From Frigoribacterium endophyticum (lineage in GTDB: Bacteria > Actinomycetota > Actinomycetes > Actinomycetales > Microbacteriaceae), in assembly GCF_011759585.1 (NCBI RefSeq), contig NZ_JAAOYV010000001.1, forward strand, positions 1,054,001 through 1,118,000: a stretch of 64,000 bases of DNA. Direction: 5' to 3'. Made by a program: the position numbers and the translations under genes. Below are positions 45,223 to 54,310 of this stretch, one piece after another (position 1 is the stretch's first letter; each line of letters starts with the position of its first letter). The notes beneath the pieces were generated by a model that was not told the DNA's origin, did no database searches, and worked only from the letters and a program-made list of their open reading frames with translations.

Positions 45223-46145
45223 CCGTCGACGCACCCACCCGTCCCGCCCAGTCGTTCGACGACGCCAGCGCCCCGGCGCCGAAGCGCGGCCGCGGACCCC
45301 GCGAGAGCGTCATGTCGCGCTCCGCCGCGATGATCATCATGGGCGCCTTCACGCTCTACTTCCTCATCCCGATCTTCTGGCTGTTCGTCTCGTCGACCAA
45401 GACGCTCGACAACTTCAATAGCGGGCCGGCGCTCTGGTTCTCGGCGACGTCGCTGCAGGACTTCGTCGGCAACATCGGGCAGCTCTTCACCTACAACGAC
45501 GGCATCTTCCCGCGGTGGATGCTGAACAGCATCGTGTACGCCACGGTCGCCGGAGGCCTCGGCACGATCCTCTCGGCCATGTGCGGCTACGCCCTGGCGA
45601 AGTACCGCTTCCGCGGTCGGGAGGCGCTGTTCAACGTCTTCCTCGGCGGCGTCCTGGTGCCCGCGACGGCGCTCGCGCTCCCGCTCTTCCTGATCTTCAG
45701 CCAGGTGCAGCTGACCGACACCTTCTGGGCGGTCTTCCTGCCGAGCATCGTCAGCCCGTTCGGCGTCTACCTGAGCCGGATCTACGCGGCGTCGAGCGTG
45801 CCCGACGAGATCATCGAGGCCGCGCGCATCGACGGCTCCAGCGAGCTCCGCACCTTCTTCACCGTCGCGATCCGCCTCATGTCGCCCGCCCTGGTGACGG
45901 TGTTCCTCTTCCAGTTCGTCGCGATCTGGAACAACTTCTTCCTGCCCCTCGTGATGCTGCGGTCGCAGGAGCTCTTCCCCGTGACCCTCGGCCTCTACAC
46001 CTGGAACTCCAACGTGAGCCAGTACCCCGAGCTCCGCACCCTGGTGCTCGTGGGGGCGTTCGTCTCGATCATCCCGCTCCTGGTCGCCTTCCTCAGCCTG
46101 CAGCGCTTCTGGCGCAGCGGCCTGGGCTCCGGCGGGCTCAAGTGA
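45219..46145 (+). CDS. CUT1 ABC sugar permease, MalG type (galactoside locus)
   Basis: 308 residues, six predicted helices, EAA motif EAARIDGSSELRTFFTVAIR. GTG start inside the preceding stop. Partner of the permease just upstream; again no ATPase is encoded nearby. Confidence 0.92.
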   Translation: MTVDAPTRPAQSFDDASAPAPKRGRGPRESVMSRSAAMIIMGAFTLYFLIPIFWLFVSSTKTLDNFNSGPALWFSATSLQDFVGNIGQLFTYNDGIFPRWMLNSIVYATVAGGLGTILSAMCGYALAKYRFRGREALFNVFLGGVLVPATALALPLFLIFSQVQLTDTFWAVFLPSIVSPFGVYLSRIYAASSVPDEIIEAARIDGSSELRTFFTVAIRLMSPALVTVFLFQFVAIWNNFFLPLVMLRSQELFPVTLGLYTWNSNVSQYPELRTLVLVGAFVSIIPLLVAFLSLQRFWRSGLGSGGLK

Positions 46146-46220
46146 GCCGGCCCGGCCCGCTCGACCCGCACCGCGCCTCCCCGACTTCCCTTCCCCACGG
46201 CAACAGCGTCGTTCCCACCC

Positions 46221-46241
46221 GTGACCGGGCACCCCGGTCAC
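46221..46241 (+). other. intercistronic hairpin before the binding-protein gene
   Basis: GTGACCGGG and CCCGGTCAC around a 3-base loop in the 116-bp gap between permease and binding protein. It may raise binding-protein output by protecting or separating the mRNA. Confidence 0.55.
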
Positions 46242-46261
46242 GCACCTCGATAGGAATCAGC

Positions 46262-47590
46262 ATGAACAGATCCCGCGTCCTCACGATCGCGGCCGCCGCC
46301 GTGGTCTCGACCATCGCCCTCGCCGGCTGCAGCTCCGGCAGCGGCTCGGACAGCGCCTCCGGCGACTCGGCCTCGTGCGAGGCCTCCGCGGGCGAGGTCA
46401 CCCTGAACTTCACGACCTGGGTGCCCAACATGGACAAGGTCGTCGCGCTCTGGAACGAGGAGAACCCCGACATCCAGGTCAAGGTCTCCATCGTGCCGAA
46501 CGGCAACAGCGGCACCTACCAGAACTTCTTCAACCAGCTCAAGGCCGACAACGCGCCCGACATCGGTCAGGTCGAGTACGACACGCTCCCCGCCTTCCGC
46601 GTGCAGGACGGCCTCGCGAACATCGCCTCGTGCGACGGCGTCTCCGACGCCGAGGCCGACTTCTCCGACGGCCTGTGGAACCAGGTCACCTTCGGCGAGG
46701 ACGACTCCGTCTACGCGATCCCGCAGGACTCCGGGCCCATGGCGCTGTACTACCGCAAGGACCTCTTCGAGCAGGCCGGCCTCGACGTGCCCACCACGTG
46801 GGAGCAGTACGCCGAGGACGCCGTGACGATCAAGGAGATGGGCGGCAGCATCACCAACTTCGCCAAGGGCGACGTCAACCAGTTCGCCGGGCTCGTCTCG
46901 CAGGCCGGCGGCCAGTGGTTCGACACGAGCGACGGCACCTGGAGCGTCGACATGACCGACGAGGCCTCCACCAAGGTCGCCGACTACTGGCAGGACCTCA
47001 TCTCGAAGGGGCTGGTCAGCACGCTGCCGAGCTTCACCGACGAGTGGAACAACGCCTACAACACCGACCAGGACTGGACGTGGGTCTCGGCCGTCTGGGG
47101 CGCCAACACCATCTCGAGCGGCGCGCCCGACACGTCGGGCAAGTGGGCCGTCGCGCCCATGCCGCAGTGGGAGGAGGGCGAGAGCGCCTCGGCCGCCTGG
47201 GGCGGATCGTCGAACGTCGTCTTCAAGGGCAGCGAGCACCCCGCCGAGGCGTCGAAGTTCCTGATCTGGCTGAACACCTCCACGGAGGCGCTGGACGCCC
47301 TCAACAAGGAGGCCAACCTGTACCCGGCCTCGACCACCGGTGCCGACCTGCCTGCCCTGACCGCCGGCGTCGAGTTCTACGGCGACCAGCCCATCTACGA
47401 GGACTTCGCGAAGGCCGCCGAGAACATCCAGCCCTTCACCTGGGGCCCCACGATGACGCAGACCTACAGCGACATCTCGGACGGCTTCGGCACCGCGGCC
47501 TCCGGTGACGGCACCCTGCTCGACGCGCTGAAGGACGGCCAGGAGAAGACGATCGCCGCCCTCGAGGCGCAGTCGATCGCGGTCAAGTAG
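46262..47590 (+). CDS. CUT1 ABC transporter sugar-binding lipoprotein (galactoside locus)
   Basis: 442 residues, family 1 solute-binding protein. Signal peptide with lipobox LAGC (Cys near 22), a Ser/Gly linker, then LNFTTWVPNMDKVVALWNEE at the start of the mature domain. It is last in the operon, separated from the permeases by 116 bp with a hairpin and followed by a strong terminator. Ligand inferred from the GH42 gene. Confidence 0.91.
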   Translation: MNRSRVLTIAAAAVVSTIALAGCSSGSGSDSASGDSASCEASAGEVTLNFTTWVPNMDKVVALWNEENPDIQVKVSIVPNGNSGTYQNFFNQLKADNAPDIGQVEYDTLPAFRVQDGLANIASCDGVSDAEADFSDGLWNQVTFGEDDSVYAIPQDSGPMALYYRKDLFEQAGLDVPTTWEQYAEDAVTIKEMGGSITNFAKGDVNQFAGLVSQAGGQWFDTSDGTWSVDMTDEASTKVADYWQDLISKGLVSTLPSFTDEWNNAYNTDQDWTWVSAVWGANTISSGAPDTSGKWAVAPMPQWEEGESASAAWGGSSNVVFKGSEHPAEASKFLIWLNTSTEALDALNKEANLYPASTTGADLPALTAGVEFYGDQPIYEDFAKAAENIQPFTWGPTMTQTYSDISDGFGTAASGDGTLLDALKDGQEKTIAALEAQSIAVK

Positions 47591-47630
47591 CGGCGCAGCA
47601 CCGCAGCACAGCAGCACCGCACCACGCACG

Positions 47631-47672
47631 ACGACGCCCGTGCCGGAGGACCTCCTCCGGCACGGGCGTCGT
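47631..47672. terminator. bidirectional terminator, 20-bp perfect stem
   Basis: Bases 47631-47650 and 47653-47672 are exact reverse complements with a 2-base centre (effectively a 4-base loop after opening one pair). It separates the convergent binding-protein gene and the alcohol dehydrogenase gene. Confidence 0.85.
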
Positions 47673-47700
47673 CGTCGTCGCGGGTCGCCCCGCGCGGGCC

Positions 47701-48747
47701 TCAGGCCATGGTCGCCGTGTCGATGACGAAGCGGTAGCGCACGTCGGACGCCAGGACGCGCTCGTAGGCCTCGTTGATCTGGTCGGCGCTGATCAGCTCC
47801 GTCTCGGGCAGGATGCCGTGCTCGGCGCAGAAGTCGAGCATCTCCTGCGTCTCGCGGATGCCGCCGATGGCCGAGCCGGCCCAGCTGCGACGCGCGGGGA
47901 TGAGCGCGAACGCCGGCACCTCGAGGGGCTCCGAGGGGGCGCCCACGTTGACGAGCGTCCCGTCGACCCTCAGGAGGCTGAGGTACGCGCCCATGTCGAT
48001 CTTCGCCGACACGGTGTTGACGATCAGGTCGAACGAGTTCGCCAGGTCGGTGAAGGTCTGCTCGTCGCTGGTCGCGTAGTGCGCCTTCGCGCCGAACCGG
48101 AGCGAGTCCTCCTCCTTCGAGGTCGTCTGCGAGAGCACGGTGACCTCGGCGCCGAGCGCCGCGGCGATCTTGACGCCCATGTGGCCGAGGCCGCCCATGC
48201 CCACGATGGCGACCTTGGTGCCCTCGGTCACGCCCCAGTGGTGCAGCGGCGAGTAGAGGGTGATGCCGGCGCAGAGCAGCGGCGCGACCTTGTCGTAGTC
48301 GAGCGACTCCGGCACGCGGAGGATGAAGTCCTCGGTGACGACGACGGCCTGCGAGTAGCCGCCCTGCGTGATCGTGCCGTCAGCGGGGTCGACGCCGGTG
48401 TACGTGCCGACGTTGCCCTTCGCGCAGTACTGCTCGTCGCCGCGCAGGCAGTACTCGCACTCGCCGCACGAGTTCACCATGCAGCCGACGCCGACGCGGT
48501 CGCCGACCTGGTGCTTCGTCACCTCCGAGCCGACCTCGGAGACGGTCCCGACGATCTCGTGGCCGACGACCTGCGGGTACTGGATCTCGCCCCACTCGCC
48601 GCGGACGGTGTGGATGTCACTGTGGCAGATGCCGGCGTAGGCGATCTCGATCATGACGTCCTTCGGGCCGACGTCGCGGCGCTCGATGGTCGTCTTCACG
48701 AGGGGCTCGGTGGCCGACGGGGCGGCGTAGGCGGTGACGGTGCGCAT
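47701..48747 (-). CDS. zinc-dependent NAD(P) alcohol dehydrogenase, YahK/CAD type
   Basis: 348 residues. Catalytic zinc site GICHSDIHT and GHEIVG; structural zinc cysteines in [15 protein letters not shown]; Rossmann motif [12 protein letters not shown] near 185; the [14 protein letters not shown] segment is typical of YahK-like aldehyde reductases. Likely NADPH-dependent reduction of aldehydes. GGAG precedes the ATG by seven bases; the frame extends 25 codons further but without a ribosome site. Monocistronic. Confidence 0.92.
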   Translation of the reverse strand: MRTVTAYAAPSATEPLVKTTIERRDVGPKDVMIEIAYAGICHSDIHTVRGEWGEIQYPQVVGHEIVGTVSEVGSEVTKHQVGDRVGVGCMVNSCGECEYCLRGDEQYCAKGNVGTYTGVDPADGTITQGGYSQAVVVTEDFILRVPESLDYDKVAPLLCAGITLYSPLHHWGVTEGTKVAIVGMGGLGHMGVKIAAALGAEVTVLSQTTSKEEDSLRFGAKAHYATSDEQTFTDLANSFDLIVNTVSAKIDMGAYLSLLRVDGTLVNVGAPSEPLEVPAFALIPARRSWAGSAIGGIRETQEMLDFCAEHGILPETELISADQINEAYERVLASDVRYRFVIDTATMA

Positions 48748-48909
48748 GGGGGTGCTCCAAGGGTGGTGGTGAGGGGGAGGCGCGGAGCCCGACACGAGGT
48801 CGCTCCGGTCGCCTCCCACCACGCTACGCGCGGCACCTCCGTGGAGGCAGGCCCCGTCAGTGCCCCCTCCGCACCCCCTCCGCGCCCGCTCCCGGCGGGA
48901 GGCGCGTCG

Positions 48910-49923
48910 TCAGCCGTGCCAGGCGGAGACGAGCACCTTGCCGCTGGCCGAGGAGTCCTTCGCGACCTCGAAGGCGCGGACGGCCTCGGCGGCCGGCAGC
49001 CGGTGGGTGACGACCGCCTCCAGCGACGGGTCGTCGGTGAGCAGGCGCACGGCCTCGTCGATCTCGTCGTCGAAGCGGAACACCCCGACGACCGTGAGCT
49101 CCTTCGAGATGGCCGGTGCGAGGTTCACGGGTCGGGGCTGGTCGGGCACCATGCCGATCTGCGCGACGACGCCCCGACGACGCGCCGCGACGAACGCGGC
49201 GCTGATCGCGGGGGAGGCGCCCGAGCACTCGAGCACGACGTCGAAGGCCTCGGCGGGCACCTCGTCGACGCCGAGGCGCAGGACGACGTCGGCCCCGACC
49301 GCCGTGGCCCGGGCGAGGGGCTCGGGCAGGAGGTCGACCACGGTCACGTGGGCGGCTCCGCGGGCCCGGGCGGCCGCGGCGGCGAGCAGGCCGATCGGCC
49401 CGGCTCCCGACACGAGCACGCGCGCCCCGGTGACGTCGCCCGCCCGGCCGACGCCGTGGAGGGCGACGGCGAGGGGCTCGGCGAGGGCGGCCCGGTCGAG
49501 GGGCAGGCCCTCGGGCAGCACCCGCACCATGGCGGCGTCGACGACGAGGTGCTCGCTGAGGGCCCCCTGCGTGTGCGGCCGGGTCGACGCGCTGCCGAGG
49601 TAGGAGCCGCCGGGCCAGAGGTGCGGGGCGTCCTCGACGCCGGGCGACGGCGTGCCCCGGCGGGCCGGGTGGACCGTCACGGGGGTGCCGGGCGCGAGTC
49701 GGCCGCTGGGGTCGAGGTCGACGCGACCCGAGAGCTCGTGCCCGGGGGTCAGGGGCTCCTCGACGACGAAGGCCCCGTTGGCGCCCTCGAAGTAGTAGTG
49801 CAGGTCGGAGCCGCAGATGCCGACCCACTCGACGCGGACGCGCACCTCGCCCTCCGTGGGCTCGGGCAGGGGGACGTCGCGCTCGGCCAGGCTGAGGGCT
49901 CCGTCGATCTGGATGGTCTTCAT
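48910..49923 (-). CDS. idnD: L-idonate 5-dehydrogenase-like enzyme
   Basis: 337 residues, medium-chain dehydrogenase. GICGSDLHYYFEG and GHELSG match IdnD; the nucleotide-binding motif is SGAGPIGLLAAA and the late VVGVFRFDDEIDEAVRLL is also IdnD-like. The structural zinc loop is altered: where IdnD has four cysteines, this protein reads HPARRGTPSPGVEDAP with none. It would oxidise L-idonate to 5-keto-D-gluconate, handing on to idnO directly upstream. The 19-bp spacing from idnO supports one operon. Confidence 0.8.
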   Translation of the reverse strand: MKTIQIDGALSLAERDVPLPEPTEGEVRVRVEWVGICGSDLHYYFEGANGAFVVEEPLTPGHELSGRVDLDPSGRLAPGTPVTVHPARRGTPSPGVEDAPHLWPGGSYLGSASTRPHTQGALSEHLVVDAAMVRVLPEGLPLDRAALAEPLAVALHGVGRAGDVTGARVLVSGAGPIGLLAAAAARARGAAHVTVVDLLPEPLARATAVGADVVLRLGVDEVPAEAFDVVLECSGASPAISAAFVAARRRGVVAQIGMVPDQPRPVNLAPAISKELTVVGVFRFDDEIDEAVRLLTDDPSLEAVVTHRLPAAEAVRAFEVAKDSSASGKVLVSAWHG

Positions 49924-49942
49924 GGTCGTGTCCTCTACTGCT

Positions 49943-50710
49943 CTAGACGACGCTCGTCATGCCGCCGTCGACGAAGATGTTCTGCCCCGAGACGAAGTCG
50001 CTCGCCGCCGAGGCGAGGTAGACGAGGGTGCCCTGCAGCTCCTCCACCCGGCCCCAGCGCTGGGCGGGGGTGCGCTGCCGCAGCCAGGCGTCGAAGGTCT
50101 CGTCCTGCCAGAGGTCGGTGTTCATCTCGGTCGCGAAGTAGCCGGGCGACAGGGTGTTGACCTGCACGTTGTGCCGGGCGAGATCGGCGGCCATGCCGCG
50201 GCTCAGCTGGGCGACGCCGGCCTTGGTGGCCGAGTAGGGCGCGATCGTCTGCCGCGCGAGCATCGACTGCACGCTCGCGATGTTGACGATCTTGCCCGAG
50301 CCCCGCTCGACCATCCCGGGGGCCACGAAGCGCGAGACGTAGAACACGCTCGAGAGGTTCGTCCTCACCACCGCGTCCCAGTCCTCGACCGGGAACTCGG
50401 TGAAGGGCGCCCGACGCTGCACGCCGGCGTTGTTCACCAGGACGTCGGGCACGCCGTGCTCCGCCACGAGGTCCGCGACGGCGGACTCGACGGCCGCGGC
50501 GTCGGTGACGTCGAAGAGCGTCGCGGCGGGGCGGCGGCCGGTCGTGCGCTCGATCTCGTCGCGCGTCTCCTCCAGGGCCGCGGCGTCGCGACCGTGCACG
50601 ACGACCCGGGCCCCCGCCTCCGCCAGGGCCGTCGCCAGGGTGCGGCCGAGGCCGCGGGAGGAGCCGGTCACGAGGGCGAGCCGGTCGGTCAGGTCGAACA
50701 GGTCGTTCAC
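49943..50710 (-). CDS. idnO: gluconate 5-dehydrogenase
   Basis: 255 residues, short-chain dehydrogenase. Cofactor motif TGSSRGLGRT, NNAGVQRR, catalytic Ser in IASVQSML and YSATKAGV, and the C-terminal VSGQNIFVDGGMTSVV. It interconverts 5-ketogluconate and D-gluconate. Located between the permease and idnD as in idonate operons. No gluconate kinase is in the window, so the product must be phosphorylated by an enzyme encoded elsewhere. Confidence 0.88.
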   Translation of the reverse strand: MNDLFDLTDRLALVTGSSRGLGRTLATALAEAGARVVVHGRDAAALEETRDEIERTTGRRPAATLFDVTDAAAVESAVADLVAEHGVPDVLVNNAGVQRRAPFTEFPVEDWDAVVRTNLSSVFYVSRFVAPGMVERGSGKIVNIASVQSMLARQTIAPYSATKAGVAQLSRGMAADLARHNVQVNTLSPGYFATEMNTDLWQDETFDAWLRQRTPAQRWGRVEELQGTLVYLASAASDFVSGQNIFVDGGMTSVV

Positions 50711-50789
50711 GATGTTCCTCTCGAGGGGCCCTGCCGGCGGACGCCGGGAAGGGCGGGGAAGGGCGGGGCCGTGCCGGGGCGGGGGAGGG

Positions 50790-52181
50790 CTAGAGCAGCG
50801 CGCCCACGCCGAAGACCAGGAGGGCGGCGGCGAAGCCGAGCACCGACTCCACGGCCTGCTGCACGGTCCAGACGCGGAGCGTCGTCTTGACGTCCATGCC
50901 CATGAGGCGGCCGACGAGCCAGAAGCCCGAGTCGTTGACGTGACCGGCGAAGACCGAGCCCGCGGCGGTGGCGAGCACGACGGCGGCGAGCTGGACGGGG
51001 TTGAGGTCGGCCAGGGCGACGGCGGGGGCGATCAGGCCGGCGGCCGTCACGAGGGCGACGGTGGCCGAGCCCTGGGCGAGGCGCAGGATGGCGGCGATCA
51101 GCCAGGCGGCCACGATGACGGGCAGGCCGAGGTCGCCGAGGACGTCGGCGAGGGCGTCGCCGATGCCCGAGGCGCGGAGCACGCCGCCGAACATGCCGCC
51201 GGCGCCCGTGATGAGCACGACGGAGCAGATCGGGCCGAGGGCGCTCTCGAGCACCTTCTCGAGGGCGCTGCCGCTCACGCCGCGGGCACGGCCGAGGACG
51301 ACGGCGGCGACGAGCACCGAGATGAGCAGCGCGATCCCGCTGGTGCCGACGAGCACGAGGGCCTGGACCCAGGTGGCGTCGCCGTCGACGACGCCGACCG
51401 ACGAGAGGGAGGTGAGGCCGGTGTTGAGGAGGATCAGCACGAGCGGCACGGCGAGGACGGCGATGACCGTGCTGGCCTTCGGCGGGTTGCCGGCCTGCAC
51501 GTCGTCCTTCTCCTCGCCGAAGAGCGAGAGCACGGGGAGGGGGATGCGCGCGTTGACGTACTTGGCCCACAGGTAGCCCGAGACGTACCAGAGCGGGAAG
51601 ACGATGACGAGGCCGGCGAGCAGGACGATGCCGAGGTCGGCGCCGAGCAGCTCGGTCGCCGAGACGGGGCCCGGGTGCGGGGGCAGGAAGACGTGCATGA
51701 CCGAGAAGGCGGCGGCGGCGCTGATGCCGTAGAGCAGCATCGACTTGCCGCCCATGCGGCGGGCCACGGCGAAGACGATCGGCAGCATGACGATCAGGCC
51801 GGCGTCGAAGAAGATCGGGAAGCCCATGATGAGCGAGGCGAGGCCGAGCGCGAACGGCGCCCGCTTCTCGCCGAAGACGTCGACCATCCGGTCGGCGAGC
51901 ACCCGTGCGCCGCCCGACGACTCGACGAGGCGGCCGAGCATCGCGCCGAGGCCGACCAGCAGGGCGACGGAGCCGAGCGTGGTGCCGAAGCTCGTCACGA
52001 GCAGCTCGGCGATGGCGCCGGTCGGGACGCCGGCGACGAGCGCCGTCAGCGCCGCGACGATGACGAGGGTCAGGAAGGCGTGCAGCTTGAACTTGATGAC
52101 CAGCAGCAGGATGAGCGCGATGGCCCCCGCCGCGATGGCGAGGAGCGGCCCCGCCTCCAGAGTCTGTGTCCAGTCGTCCAT
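50790..52181 (-). CDS. gntP: gluconate/idonate permease, GntP family
   Basis: 463 residues with about twelve membrane helices. GIGAL-type features are replaced by LVGLGAMLGRLVESSGGARV, followed by GFPIFFDAGLIVMLPIVF and FLPPHPGPVSA, the hallmark GntP segments. Proton-driven uptake of gluconate or idonate. GAGAAGATC precedes the ATG. First gene of the idn operon, 79 bp before idnO. Confidence 0.92.
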   Translation of the reverse strand: MDDWTQTLEAGPLLAIAAGAIALILLLVIKFKLHAFLTLVIVAALTALVAGVPTGAIAELLVTSFGTTLGSVALLVGLGAMLGRLVESSGGARVLADRMVDVFGEKRAPFALGLASLIMGFPIFFDAGLIVMLPIVFAVARRMGGKSMLLYGISAAAAFSVMHVFLPPHPGPVSATELLGADLGIVLLAGLVIVFPLWYVSGYLWAKYVNARIPLPVLSLFGEEKDDVQAGNPPKASTVIAVLAVPLVLILLNTGLTSLSSVGVVDGDATWVQALVLVGTSGIALLISVLVAAVVLGRARGVSGSALEKVLESALGPICSVVLITGAGGMFGGVLRASGIGDALADVLGDLGLPVIVAAWLIAAILRLAQGSATVALVTAAGLIAPAVALADLNPVQLAAVVLATAAGSVFAGHVNDSGFWLVGRLMGMDVKTTLRVWTVQQAVESVLGFAAALLVFGVGALL

Positions 52182-52271
52182 GTCGATCTTCTCCGTTGAA
52201 TTCGTCGGGCGAGGTGCGCCGTCCCACGCCGGAGCCCGGTGCGGGCCCTGCGTCCGGGTCAGGGTGCCATG

Positions 52272-52286
52272 AAAAGTAGGACTTTT
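52272..52286. promoter_or_regulatory. candidate GntR-type operator of the idn operon
   Basis: AAAAGTAGGACTTTT, a palindrome with the GT-N3-AC core used by FadR-subfamily GntR regulators, about 90 bp before the permease start and the only AT-rich element in the gap. No GntR gene is nearby. Confidence 0.55.
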
Positions 52287-52344
52287 GCAAACGGACTGAC
52301 CCGGACACGGCGGCGGGCACGACGCACCCTCGCCTCGACGAGCG

Positions 52345-53382
52345 TCAGAGCGGGCGCGACTCGCGCAGGATCTGGGCGAGCTCGGTCATGTGCTCGGCCT
52401 GCGAGCGGTAGTCGAGGGCGGCGCCCGACCAGCCGTCGTGCACCTGCCCCGCGGCGAGGGCGGGGTGCGACGCGAAGGTGGGCTGCGCCTCCAGGTCCGC
52501 GGTCTGGAAGCCCTCGTTGTTGACCAGCAGCACGTCGCCGGTCATCATCTGGCTCGCGTTCTCCCAGCTGAAGATGTCCCAGTAGTAGTACCCGTCCGGG
52601 TGGAGGTCCGTGTACCGGACGCCGAGGCTGCGGTACAGCTCGGTCTCGGGCTCATCGGCGGGCTTCGTCACGTAGACGCCGTCGGCGTCGGCGTACATCG
52701 CGGTCACCTCGACGTCGCTCTCGTCGGCCGCCGCCGTGAGGTCGGCCGCGGCGGCGTCGAACTCGGTCTTCGCGTCGGCGATCGTCGCGTCGTCCACGCC
52801 GAGCGCCGAGGCGAGCCGGTTGACGCTGTCGATGACGTCGAGGCCCGAGCCGCCGACCTCGATCGCGACGACCGGGGCGATCTTCTCGAGCTGGGCCTGC
52901 TGCTCGGCGTCGGCGAAGCCGTAGTACGGCGCCTCGAGGTCGAGGGTGCCCTCGCGGTCGGTGGGGTAGATTCCCGTCACGATCAGGTCGGGGGCGGCCT
53001 CGGCGAGGGCCTCGAGGTCGATCTCGCCGTAGGAGTTCCCGACGATCGCGGTGTCGTCGAGGTCGGCGCCCTCGAGGCGCGCGTCGCTCGCGACGTCGTA
53101 GCGGCCGAACAGGGCCACCGGCTCGACGCCGTAGCTCATCAGGCCGATCGCGTAGTCGGTGAAGCTCGCGACGCGCTCGGGGCGGTGGTCGAGCTCGACC
53201 GTCGTGCCGGTGTCGTCGGTGAAGCTCCAGGCGCCGGTGTCGACGCCGTCGGCGGCGGGGGAGTCGCCCCCCGCGTCGGTCGAGCAGCCGGAGAGCACGA
53301 GTGCGAGGGCCGCGACGGGCGCGAGGAGGCGGAAGGGGCGGAGGGGGCGGAGGGGGCGGCGCACGGCCGTCGAGATGGTCAC
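52345..53382 (-). CDS. iron-siderophore binding lipoprotein
   Basis: 345 residues. Signal peptide with lipobox LSGC (Cys near 33), then the siderophore-binding fold with RPERVASFTDYAIGLMSYGV and DLIVTGIY. GTG at 53382 was chosen because the sequence just before it holds the iron box; the longer frame covers that box. Last gene of the importer, but with its own iron-box promoter. The cognate siderophore cannot be told from sequence. Confidence 0.9.
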   Translation of the reverse strand: MTISTAVRRPLRPLRPFRLLAPVAALALVLSGCSTDAGGDSPAADGVDTGAWSFTDDTGTTVELDHRPERVASFTDYAIGLMSYGVEPVALFGRYDVASDARLEGADLDDTAIVGNSYGEIDLEALAEAAPDLIVTGIYPTDREGTLDLEAPYYGFADAEQQAQLEKIAPVVAIEVGGSGLDVIDSVNRLASALGVDDATIADAKTEFDAAAADLTAAADESDVEVTAMYADADGVYVTKPADEPETELYRSLGVRYTDLHPDGYYYWDIFSWENASQMMTGDVLLVNNEGFQTADLEAQPTFASHPALAAGQVHDGWSGAALDYRSQAEHMTELAQILRESRPL

Positions 53383-53388
53383 GAAGAG

Positions 53389-53407
53389 TAAGGGTAGCCT
53401 ACCCTTA
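53389..53407. promoter_or_regulatory. DtxR/IdeR-type iron box 1
   Basis: TAAGGGTAGCCTACCCTTA is a perfect 19-bp palindrome of the DtxR class, 6 bp before the binding-protein start and overlapping the stop codon of the ATPase gene. Confidence 0.85.
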
Positions 53408-54310
53408 CCTAGGGGCGCCACCGGCGTCCGCGATGCCGGGCTCGCCGGCGGGATCCACGGCGGGGTGCAGGTCGGGGTCGCGCGGCACCACGAGCGGAGC
53501 ACCGCTCGTCGGGTCGGTCAGCACCACGGCGTCGAGGTCGAACGCCTCCCGCAGCAGCTCCGGCGTCAGGACCTCCCACGGCGTCCCGTCGGCCAGCACC
53601 CGCCCGGCGCCCACGACCACGAGCCGGTCGGAGTACCGGGCGGCGAGGGTGAGGTCGTGCAGCACCATCACCACCGTGGTGCCGCGCCGCCGGTTGATCG
53701 ACCGCACCAACCGCAGGATCTCGAGCTGGTGGGCCAGGTCGAGGAAGGTGGTCGGCTCGTCGAGCAGGAGCACGTCGGCCTGCTGCGCGAGGACGAGCGC
53801 GAGCCACGCGCGCTGCAGCTGCCCGCCGGAGAGCGACCCGACGTCGCGCCCCGCGAGGTCGCGGAGCCCCGTCGCGTCGAGGGCGTCGTCGATCGCCGCC
53901 GCGTCGGCGGGCGTCCACGGGCGCAGCAGGCTCTGGTGCGGGTGTCGACCGCGCGACACGAGGTCGCGGACGGTCGTCGCCGACGGGGTGAGGGGCTTCT
54001 GCGGCAGGACCGCCAGCCGTCGCGCCACGGCCTTGCCGGGCAGCGAGCGGAGGGGCTGGCCGTCGAGCTCGACCGCGCCCGCGACCGGCGCCAGCAGCCT
54101 GCCGAGCGCGCTCAGCACCGTCGACTTCCCGCTGCCGTTCGCGCCGATCAGGGTCGTGACGGTGCCGCGCTCGATCGACAGGTCGAGCCCGTCGACGACG
54201 ATCCGCCGGTCGTAGCCGAGCGTCACCCCCCGGGCGCGGAGCGCGGGGCCGGGGGAGTCGCGGGCGGGGGAGGCAGGGGAGGCGGGGGAGTCGCGGGTGG
54301 GGTCGGTCAT
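53405..54310 (-). CDS. iron-siderophore ABC transporter ATPase
   Basis: 301 residues, FepC/FecE type. Walker A GANGSGKST (about 52-60), signature LSGGQLQRA, Walker B VLLLDEPTTFLD, switch His in MVLHDLTLAARY. A repetitive Asp/Ser/Pro N-terminus of about 25 residues precedes the domain. ATG overlaps the permease stop. The stop lies inside the iron box of the next gene. Confidence 0.93.
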   Translation of the reverse strand: MTDPTRDSPASPASPARDSPGPALRARGVTLGYDRRIVVDGLDLSIERGTVTTLIGANGSGKSTVLSALGRLLAPVAGAVELDGQPLRSLPGKAVARRLAVLPQKPLTPSATTVRDLVSRGRHPHQSLLRPWTPADAAAIDDALDATGLRDLAGRDVGSLSGGQLQRAWLALVLAQQADVLLLDEPTTFLDLAHQLEILRLVRSINRRRGTTVVMVLHDLTLAARYSDRLVVVGAGRVLADGTPWEVLTPELLREAFDLDAVVLTDPTSGAPLVVPRDPDLHPAVDPAGEPGIADAGGAPR

